Below, piece by piece: positions 13,829 through 21,957 of a stretch of 64,000 bases of DNA. The position numbers and the translations under genes were made by a program. The notes beneath the pieces are model-generated. The model did no database searches. It was not told the DNA's origin and saw only the letters and a list, made by a program, of their open reading frames with translations. The stretch is taken from positions 20,587 to 84,586 of the forward strand of contig JADIIU010000054.1 in the NCBI GenBank assembly GCA_027603945.1, read 5' to 3'. The first letter of the stretch is position 1, and every line of letters begins with the position of its first letter. The DNA comes from Terramyces sp. JEL0728. Lineage: Eukaryota > Chytridiomycota > Chytridiomycetes > Rhizophydiales > Terramycetaceae.

Positions 13829-14524
13829 TGCTCAATCTTTCCTAAAGCCTACAATAAAATTTAATATTACCAATCTCGTCAGTTGAAAGTCCTCCAATCT
13901 CCTGCAGTTTGATTCTGACAATACCACTTGATCATTCTCTTTCCAACGCGCAGAGACATTTTCCAGCTTGTGGGTGATTTTAGACAAGGTTTCCTGGGTT
14001 AGATTCAAATACCTTGAGCATATTTTCGAATTCCGCAGTCATATAGGCCATCTTCAGATTCTGTTCTTCCAGTTGTGCTTCCTTTGCCGCCAGTTCATCT
14101 ACATGGTTCTTTTTTGCTTCAGTAAATGCCGCCTGAATCATTTCCAGTTTAGTTTGCAATTCAAAAGAAGCAGTTTCCAGCCGGTTTACTTCAGAGATTA
14201 ATTCGCTCTGCATTGTCTTGTATTGTCGCGACATGTTGGAGGTGAGATCCAGTCTATCTTGCGTGCGCATCTCCAAAATCCGTTCCAGGTGGTCAATTCG
14301 AAGTTTTTGATCTTGAATAGTTTGTCGAAGACGGGCATTTATCTCATTCTTGTGTTCTATATTAAAAGTATGGAACCGAGTTCGTGTTGGAGAGATTCCT
14401 TTTCGACAACACATTTCGCATAGTTTTCTTGAAGCGCCAGTTCGCCTGCGTCTTCTGGTTTCATTAGAGCGATCTTACCTACTTCTGGGGCTCCTTTAGA
14501 CTTTTTGGCTTTCTTTGGAGGCAT
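13825..14524 (-). CDS. DRC12: flagellar nexin-dynein regulatory complex protein, DRC12/CCDC153-like
   Basis: Coiled-coil protein of about 204 aa. It starts MPPKKAKKSKG, a lysine-rich start shared with CCDC153 proteins, continues with a long heptad region (TRFHTFNIEHKNEINARLRQ..), and ends LKETLSKITHKLENVSARW, which aligns in pattern with the LLAKLRVVKPQWD end of animal DRC12. Introns: 14455-14478 (24 nt, stopless and a multiple of three, so its splicing is unproven), 14357-14376, 13994-14012 and 13849-13870. The last intron gives the ending LGKIEH and a stop at 13825-13827; without it the protein ends at 13832. Known role in the family: doublet microtubule dynein regulation in motile cilia, which implies a flagellated stage. 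Confidence 0.65.
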
Positions 14525-14526
14525 GT

Positions 14527-14682
14527 TTATATGTAGCTAAAACGCGAGTACTCTCCTTGTGCTTTATAACCATAGAAAAGGTAAATCCGCATTGCTATTT
14601 TACCTTTTGGTGCCCAATCAAAGTTTAAATCGCTAAATCCTCTTTTGGGAAAATCATGAGGCACAGGATTTTCTTTTTCCAT
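14527..14682 (-). CDS. putative 51-aa protein
   Basis: A short minus-strand frame starts at an ATG (14680-14682) just 3 bp from the NIPA ATG on the other strand. It ends with TAA two bases before the DRC12 ATG, so it exactly fills the space between the two genes. The peptide (MEKENPVPHDFPKRGFSDLN, then KIAMRIYLFYGYKAQG) has a mixed, protein-like composition. I do not recognise it. It may be a real micro-protein or a chance frame in the DRC12 leader. Confidence 0.35.
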   Translation of the reverse strand: MEKENPVPHDFPKRGFSDLNFDWAPKGKIAMRIYLFYGYKAQGEYSRFSYI

Positions 14683-14685
14683 AGG

Positions 14686-16161
14686 ATGGTATTGGACGAG
14701 GCAAAGATATCGGCCAGTATAATCGGGGTTGCAGTAGCCATACGTACTACAATAATTAAACATAGTCGGAAACGTATTCATATCTGTAGCGCTCAACGTT
14801 CAGAAACAAGTTCACAATTCTCTCTTGGAAAGATCCAGCAGAGAAGGATCGGAGATAGATTCAAAAGCATATTTAAAATCGAAATTTTGGTGGTTGGGAA
14901 TGGCCATTATGACAGTGGGAGAACTTGGTAACTTTGCAGCATATGGATTTGCACCTGCTGTTTTAGTAGCACCATTGGGAACTGTAGCTCTGGTACTATA
15001 TTGTTGATAGATAGATAAGCAACGCAATTATAGCGCCGTTATTCCTGGGGGAAAGGTCAAGGATCAGGGATATGGTCGGAATCATTTTATCCATAGCTGG
15101 AACTTTGGTGATTTTGGCAGTACTTTTATCTAAGGATTAGGTCAGTACAAGCACTTCGGAACCATCACTCTCTCCTGAAGACATTGTAAATGCACTGTTC
15201 CAACTTTCATTTGTGATTTATGCCATCGTTACATTAGCATTGCTGGGATTTCTCTTGAAGCTTTCAAATACAGAAGCTGGAAAACACTTTATCTTTATTG
15301 ATCTTTTGATTGCGTCGATCATGGGTAATTTTCACTGATCAAGGAGGATATACGGTCCTGTCGATTAAAGCAGTGTCTAGTTTATTGAATCTGGAATTCT
15401 ACAATATGTTTACCCACTGGGTGACATATTTGATGCTACTTGTGCTTGCTTCAACGGCAGTGGTATTGACGGCGCTAACTTAGTCTCAGATCCACTTTCT
15501 GAATAAGGCATTGTCTTCTTTTGACTCTACGCAGGTTATTCCAACCAACTTTGTATTATTTACTACGTCAAGCATAATCGGCTCCTCGATCATGTATCAT
15601 GACTTGTCAAGAACGAATCCAATTGCTCTGCTGGGTGTGATTTCAATGTTTATGGGCGTTTTCCTGATTACATCGAAATCTGAAGATCCATACGCAGAGA
15701 TTCCTGATATAGAGCACCATCAGACCGCCTCTCAAGATTGGGCTGCTTACAACGAATGGAACAGAGAGAATAGCGCTTTATGGAACCCACCATCTAGTTG
15801 GAACTCTCCGACAAATGCCAGCGCTCAAGCAACAAGCGTTCCAACTGGAGATTTGTTCAACTTGAATCATCCTTCCCAAGCTATTCATATTGCTGAATCC
15901 GACACACCCTTATTGCCAAACTCGTTTAGGAGCCAAAGCTTAGTTGCACCTTCAGTGACAAACTCATCTCCTAGACGGACGCCGAGAAGAAACTCTCTAT
16001 ATCCCCCTGAAGAAGATTTCAGCCAAAGTCCAATTGATTCTACACTTCGAAGGTTGTCAAGCGTAATGTCATCAATAGGAACGCATCAAATTAGAAAACT
16101 AGAGTTTGACCATATGACAGATAAAACTAAATTCTCAAAGAGTCCTGGATCCAATTTGTAA
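14686..16161 (+). CDS. NIPA/DUF803-type magnesium transporter-like membrane protein
   Basis: Five introns (14744-14765, 14993-15014, 15120-15140, 15325-15343, 15463-15483; 22, 22, 21, 19 and 21 nt) yield 456 aa. The first helix reads GVAVAILGNVFISVALNVQK and the second WWLGMAIMTVGELGNFAAYG, followed by APAVLVAPLGTVAL and the ISNAIIAPLFLGER segment; these are hallmark NIPA sequences. About eight to nine membrane helices are followed by a Ser/Pro/Asn-rich cytosolic tail of roughly 190 residues (PLLPNSFRSQSL and similar). The family is thought to transport Mg2+ across plasma or endosomal membranes. An ATG at 14656 is in frame and would add ten residues. The splice-corrected first helix is strong evidence for the intron model. 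Confidence 0.88.
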
Positions 16162-16174
16162 AAATAAATCTTAA

Positions 16175-17969
16175 TCAAACCAAGAGTGATTCAAGCGAAT
16201 CTACCACAACATCTTTTTGAGGATTGTACTTTTTCAGTAAATGTACGATTCCATTTTCAATGGCTAGTCTATTCCCAATCATAACCAATTTTGGCCATGT
16301 TTGTGATTCCCCTCTTCTCAAATAATCCCTTAGCATTTCCACATCAGGATCATATATCAGATTGCCCAAATTCATGAGAGATGGTGTATCCAATGTAATT
16401 GTGGTGTTGCCTTCAAATCCTTGAACCCATAAATTCGAGAAATCCGCACCGAAAAAGTTTGGGAAAAGATCTGCGTCTCTGATAAATGTAATCCATTTCT
16501 GTAACTCTAGTTTGTGATACTTTACAATCGTCGAAGCTATATACCCGCCACGCCTATATTAATACAAATCACCATCCTTTTCCATCCCGATGAGATGGAG
16601 GAGCACCAGCGGATCCTTTTGCATGGAAAAAGAATAGGAATACGTGTGGGTTAACTTGAGATACGATTATATGCCGTACTCTGAATTGTTGCTGAAGCTC
16701 TTTTTCAGGAATATCGCTCTTCATACTTCCATCCCTCCATAATTTACCATCATCTCTGAATGGAACTATTTTCCCGTCTGGCGTTTTACGATACAACTCG
16801 CATGGTGGGAGTACACCAGGTACAGCTGATGAAGCCACAGTAGCAGACACTAGTGTAACGTTAGGAGTGTTAATATAGTTCAACAACTGGATTTAGGCAA
16901 AAAATACTTTTAATTTCGAATGTGGTTCATTAGACATTACAGTGATATTCAAGATCTTTCCGGTAAGTTTGTACGCTTCCAAAAAAGTCATGTCTTCTTT
17001 GCAAAACCACCTTGCAGCTTCTCTGAAATGCTCTGCAGTGAATAGCGTACCATGCGTAAAGAAATTCCTGGTCCGTTCCTAAGATTAATATATGTTACAT
17101 AAATACCAAGTTTGCAGCAGTTGATTCTATTTGCTAATTCTGGAACAAAAATATCTTGTTTTAGTTCATCATCTGTTCTGCAGCAGACCATGGCAGCCAT
17201 CATTGCGCCAGCACTAGTGCCGCTTATTATATCTGGCAAGAGATTTTGCTCCCATAACGACTTCAAAACTCCAAGATGAAAGTATCCCAAAGTAGCTCCG
17301 CCAGATAAACACAGTGCCGTTCTGCCATAGGCTATTGTGAGTCTTTTGAAGAATACAGCTTTCTGGTCTGTACTGAGATTGTTGCATTTATCTATATACT
17401 GCAAGGAATCCAGTACTTGGTGTACATACTCATTGACAGTCTCTTTGGTTCCAAAGTAACATCGAGAGTACAAGGCTTCATGCTCAACACCCGCCATATC
17501 ATTCTTACAACTGCTGTACTCTAAAATATCACACAATTGACCAGTAGCCCCGGATAATTGAAATCGATGCATTCTGTTTGTAATTTTAATCAACAACGGT
17601 TCGTCAAATATAGTTTCCCGAGTATTGGAAGTCTTCCAATCGTCCAACTCCAACATTTTATCCAATTCAATAGCATATTTTGTCCATTCGATGTATGTCT
17701 TGCTTTTTCGCAGTTTTGATTTCAATTCACAGCAGTCAGAGGTGAAATCAGATATATATTCAAAGACTTTTACTACTAGTCTTGCCAGCGAGTATATTAG
17801 CATTGTGCGCAGTATATTTATGGCAGCATATATCTGGTCAATATTAAATTACCAAAATGGGAAATTTGACTAGGTAGTAGCTGTGGGAAATGAGATATTG
17901 AGCTCTACTTCCATCTGAATGGTAAGTTTTTAAAGAATTCCTTTTCTTTACAGTTATGGATTTTTTCAT
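16175..17969 (-). CDS. patatin-like triacylglycerol lipase (Tgl3/4/5-SDP1 type)
   Basis: A 571-aa lipid-droplet-type lipase. Introns: 17834-17852, 17079-17098, 16887-16907 and 16554-16572 (19-21 nt). The patatin core has the oxyanion loop LSGGATLGYFHLGV, the nucleophile elbow GTSAGAM and the catalytic Asp in WRDGSMKSDIP. The flanks (ERTRNFFTHGTLFTAEHFRE, TFLEAYKLTGKILNITV, MSNEP) match the DUF3336-patatin lipases that hydrolyse stored triacylglycerol. An N-terminal hydrophobic stretch (SYYLVKFPILIYAAINILR) may anchor it. The start ATG at 17967-17969 is only 38 bp from the stop of the neighbouring 7TM gene, so its promoter must be very short or lie inside that gene. Confidence 0.92.
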
Positions 17970-18006
17970 TTTGTTTGTCGGGCGGTATAACTATTTAAAC
18001 AACGCA

Positions 18007-19044
18007 TCAGCCTTTTATTGAGTCAATGGTTCCTTGGGCAACAACAGCGCGTCTCTGTCCTGTGAATAAATGCACCATATCGGGTCTATGTGGTAAATCT
18101 CGGGCCGTAAACGAAGCAACTTCCAACCTGTTTTGCTGTACGCGTCCCTTTACTATAGGAGTTTCGACTGCCCTTCGCTTCTTTTTCTTGTACTTGTAAT
18201 ATAAGCTAAAATGGACCGCTAATGCATGAAAGAACCCGCTGGCTGAGTAAGTCACGAGTATAATTGTGAGACACACATCGATGGCAAGTTTTACATTATT
18301 CGCAGCGCTTGGTAGAATGAACATGTAGACAAAAGTGAGTATTCCATAAGACAATGCAGGTATAATGAGTAAAAGTTGCACCAGAGCAAAGCTGCCAGTA
18401 AACCTAGTCATCTTAACACTAGCCTGCTTTGAATAAAACTCTTTTTCTTCAAAATTGCCCACCTTTTGTGCATTGCGTCGTTTGATTTTATCTGCCATCA
18501 ATTCCTTCCAGCAAATTGCAAAACAAAAGCACATTGAGGAAAACATGGAAAATAGGAATATAATTCCGAGTATAATACGAGTGTAATCCATGTTGCTTAG
18601 TCCTACTGACACAATTGCCGTCCAAGTAAATGTGCCGACGACACATAAAGAAATCAGCGGTAATTTGTTTAATGTCCTGACCGTTCCATTGAATAATATG
18701 ATATACACTGGTACGAATGCTATACAGAAACCTACCAAGTAGTACAAATACCCCAGACACAGAAATACTGAAATTGTAACTTTTACAACTGGCTCTTCCT
18801 GCATGAACGTAAATGTGCTAATCAGGTATCCGTATAATGCCAGTGTAACTGCTATTAGAACATCGATTTTGGCAAGTGTGTGTAGTAGTTTTTTAAATAC
18901 ATTATTTGGTAGTCGCTTTTCTTGCAGTATCCAAAACGAGCCAAGTATTCCAAATAGCGAGGATATGTACAGGGCCATCGTCTGGTTATCCCATTCAATC
19001 ATTATAGTTGCTTTTTTTTGTTCTATTTTGGTAAAAAGTTTCAA
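18007..19044 (-). CDS. 7TM receptor-like protein A (tandem paralogue)
   Basis: A single-exon protein of 345 aa (331 if the second ATG at 19002, MIEWDNQTM, is used). Seven hydrophobic segments can be counted. Features shared with its two neighbours: SLFGILGSFWILQEKRLP in helix 1, LAKID in helix 2, IAFVPVYIILFNGTVRTLNK, a Cys-rich helix 5 (MCFCFAICWKELMADK), KQASVKMTRFTGSFALVQ, SGFFHALAVHFSLYYKYKKK in helix 7 and a tail motif MVHLFTGQ. Topology resembles fungal Git3/cAMP-receptor-like GPCRs, but this is only by shape. Unlike genes B and C it lacks the intron in helix 2. Ligand and coupling are unknown. Confidence 0.8.
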   Translation of the reverse strand: MKLFTKIEQKKATIMIEWDNQTMALYISSLFGILGSFWILQEKRLPNNVFKKLLHTLAKIDVLIAVTLALYGYLISTFTFMQEEPVVKVTISVFLCLGYLYYLVGFCIAFVPVYIILFNGTVRTLNKLPLISLCVVGTFTWTAIVSVGLSNMDYTRIILGIIFLFSMFSSMCFCFAICWKELMADKIKRRNAQKVGNFEEKEFYSKQASVKMTRFTGSFALVQLLLIIPALSYGILTFVYMFILPSAANNVKLAIDVCLTIILVTYSASGFFHALAVHFSLYYKYKKKKRRAVETPIVKGRVQQNRLEVASFTARDLPHRPDMVHLFTGQRRAVVAQGTIDSIKG

Positions 19045-19141
19045 AGAGAAAATGTGCTACTCTGAATCCAGTTCTCGTACTTTGGACTCGCATGTGCACT
19101 GCTACAAATGGTACACGGAGCAATTAACTTCAATAAGAGAA

Positions 19142-20175
19142 TCAGGCTTTTATTAAATCGATGGTATCTTGTTGCTGTGAGGTGCGCACTTGTCCTGTAA
19201 ACAGGTGGACCATTTCTGGTCTATTAATGTCTTTTCTATTAGGTTCGCATAGTAATGTTGATGATTCCGGACTTGCCAATCTGTTCTGCAATGGAATAGC
19301 GTCACTCTGTCTTTTCTTTTTCTTGTATACATAAAATAAGCTAAAGTGGATAGCCAATGCGTGAAAGAATCCTGCAGCCGGGAAAGAAACAATCATGATA
19401 TACTGCGTTATATCATTAATAATATCGGATATATCCTGCCCTAAAAATGGGAAAAGGCCGCTTACAAATCCATAGATATTTGTAAATACCAGTGGGAGGA
19501 TCACTACCAATTGCACCAATGCAAAATTTCCAGAGAACCTCGCCATTTTAACACTAGCTTGCTTTGAATAGAATTCTCTCTCATCGAAATTCCGCACACT
19601 TTGCACATGCTGTCTCTTGATTTTATCAGAATTTAGCTCCTTCCAGCAAATTGAAAAACAAAAGCAAGATGAAGCAAACATTGCGTATAAAAACAAGAAT
19701 CCAAGTACTGAAATCAAAAGGCTATTTTGAATTATTGCAACTATGATTACTGAAGCCCATGTTACTGATCCAATAAAACAAAGAATAACGAATGGTATCT
19801 TGTTGAGTGTCCGTACTGAGCCTTTGAATAGAATTATATACACTGGAATGAATGATAGACTAAAGTTGATGAAATAATAAAGAAAAGCGAGGAACAAAAG
19901 TATTCCACATCTCACACCAACCAACTGCACATTGAATTCCTCCACATCATAATTACTACAGATATAGCCAAATATCACTAGCGCAACAAAATTAATGGAA
20001 AATTACCTGAAATTACAAGGTCTACTTGAGCAAGAGTGTAAATCAAATCAGCAAAGACATTCTTTGGTAGTCGCTTTTCTTGTAGAATCCAAAACGACCC
20101 TCCGATGCCGAATATTGATGATATATATAGGACTATTGCTAATTGTTGGTAGTTCATTGGCTTTGAAAAAATCAA
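19142..20175 (-). CDS. 7TM receptor-like protein B (tandem paralogue)
   Basis: Paralogue of A and C, 337 aa if the intron is the 20-nt segment 19987-20006, which would end in TTG instead of AG. The nearest AG gives a 29-nt intron (19978-20006) and deletes three residues from helix 2. With the 20-nt model helix 2 reads LVISVALVIFGYICS and aligns without gaps with A (IAVTLALYGYLIS) and C (IAVTAALFGYLAV). Other shared parts: WILQEKRLPKNVF, PVYIILFKGSVRTLNKIP, CFSICWKELNSDKIKR, KQASVKMARFSGNFALVQ and the tail EMVHLFTGQ .. DTIDLIKA. It is probably a plasma-membrane receptor; this is an inference from topology. Confidence 0.8.
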
Positions 20176-20218
20176 CTTAAAAAGCCTTGATCACTGGGAA
20201 GGCAAAAGGATTTCCAAA

Positions 20219-21207
20219 CTAGGCTTTTATTAAATCAATGGTATCTAGCTGCTTGACTGGCAATCTCTGTCCAGTGAATAAATGGACTGGCATCGGCTCT
20301 TGCACAATCGTAGTTTCAAAGGTTTCGTTTACTGGTAGTAGCGGTACTCGAGAGATTGGTCTATTTTTCTTTTTGATTTTGTAAAAGAGACTGAAATGAA
20401 CTGCCAGTGCATGAAAGAACCCGCTTCCAGCTACAGATACTACCACAACGCAAAAGGAGACGACTACTATGGTTTGTAGTATCTCATTCTGTCTATCATA
20501 GAAAATCAAATTTGCAGCAGAGGTACAAACCATAAACATCAACGGTAAGATCAATAGCAGCTGTATAATAACAAAATTCCCTGTAAATCTAGTCATCTTT
20601 GTACTAGCCTGCTTCATATAATACTCTTTCTGTTCAAAAGTCCACATGCTTTGCACATTCTTTCTCTTGTTCTTTTCCGCACTCAATTCCTTCCAACAAA
20701 TCGCAAAACAAAAGCACATTGAGGAAAACATTCCAAAAAGAAACAGTAGTCCCAATGTAGAAATCCAACTTGCTGAGGTATAGTCTGTTATTACGATAAT
20801 CACCGTCCAAATTATTGACCCAAATACACACATAGTAACAAGCGGTAATTTGTTTAATGTCCTGACCGTTCCTTTGAATAATATGATATACACTGGTACA
20901 AATGCTATACAGAAACCTACCAAGTAGTACAAGTAAGCGAGAAACAGAAATAATATAAATGCACTGTATAAAAACGACTGGTCTTCCAACAATGGCTGAT
21001 AGTAGACTGCCAGGTATCCAAACAAGGCCGCAGTTACTATATTAATCCAATTGCACCTGCTATTAGAACGTCAACTTTGGCAAGTGCGTATAATAATTTT
21101 GCAAATACATTTTGTGGTAGTCTTTTTTCCTGCAAAATCCAAAATGAACCTATAGTTCCTAAAAGCGATGATGAGTACAGTAAAAGTGCGAATTGCTCTA
21201 CTTGCAT
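20219..21207 (-). CDS. 7TM receptor-like protein C (tandem paralogue)
   Basis: Third member of the array, 322 aa. It starts MQVEQFALLLYSSSLLGTIG and has one 20-nt intron at 21038-21057, in the same codon of helix 2 as the intron of B. It shares SFWILQEKRLPQNVF, IAFVPVYIILFKGTVRTLNK, MCFCFAICWKELSAEK, KQASTKMTRFTGNFVIIQ, SGFFHALAVHFSLFYKI and the tail VHLFTGQ .. LDTIDLIKA. Parts of A and C are nearly identical in DNA (the CTGACCGTTCC and GGTACAAATGC regions), pointing to recent duplication or gene conversion. All three genes lie head-to-tail with gaps of 43 to 97 bp. Confidence 0.8.
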
Positions 21208-21301
21208 CGTTTAGTTTGTAAATCTTTAAGACAAGTGGTATCCTGATTTGGCTGCAACTTAACAAGACTCAGCCGCAAGTGTGAAAAATCAATCCATTAT
21301 A

Positions 21302-21790
21302 TTAAGGAATAACCACAACTGGAACTCGAGAATGCTGAACGACATGCTGGCTAACCGAGCCAAGTATGAACCTCTGGATAGAGCCGTGCAATCCCCGCGA
21401 CCCAACAAGTACAAGGTCAGCTCGCTGTATTTCGATTTGTTGATCAATCAGCACTCTAGCATCTCCACAAGCAATAACTCCTTTAACATGGTACCCTGCA
21501 AAGTTCAATCTCTGCGCATAAAAAGAAATTATCGTTACTGCTTGTTTCTGTGATTCTTCCTCCAGTTTCGTAACAATATCTGTATACCGCAGAACTGGGG
21601 TTCCTACCAATGGTCTGGCCTTCTTGTACGCATGCACAAGGACTATTAGATCTGTATCTGGATTTAAATTTGCTTTAGCCCATTCTACCACATTTGGAGA
21701 ACAGTCGGTGTTTTCTACTGCTGCTACTACTGTCCGTTTAGGCGAAAACTCATTAGCTGTATGTATAATTTCAGTGTTTTCAACTTCCAT
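21302..21790 (-). CDS. Universal stress protein family (UspA domain)
   Basis: An intronless 162-aa protein with a single Usp domain. It begins with RTVVAAVENTDCSPNVVEWA, continues DLIVLVHAYK, and ends with the nucleotide-binding signature ADLVLVGSRGLHGSIQRFIL, then GSVSQHVVQHSRVPVVVIP, matching G-2x-G-9x-G-S. Such a protein would bind ATP and take part in stress responses; a specific role cannot be read from the sequence. It is one of few intronless genes here, which could mean a younger or transferred origin, but codon use does not look different by eye. Confidence 0.92.
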   Translation of the reverse strand: MEVENTEIIHTANEFSPKRTVVAAVENTDCSPNVVEWAKANLNPDTDLIVLVHAYKKARPLVGTPVLRYTDIVTKLEEESQKQAVTIISFYAQRLNFAGYHVKGVIACGDARVLIDQQIEIQRADLVLVGSRGLHGSIQRFILGSVSQHVVQHSRVPVVVIP

Positions 21791-21957
21791 TGCTTATCAA
21801 TTGAAATTGTTGTTTATAAATCAATTTCATAATGATGACGCAAAATAAGTCACATATAGATATCTCGGTCTTTGCAGAGAGGTAGCATGCACAATGATTT
21901 CATTCCTTTGATGTTGGGTGATTTTCGGCACTTGCTTTTTCTACCAAAACTCTCAAA

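Noticed and set aside
13968..14201. Plus-strand frames across the DRC12 region
   Set aside because: Antisense shadows of a coiled-coil gene; the minus-strand product has the family pattern.
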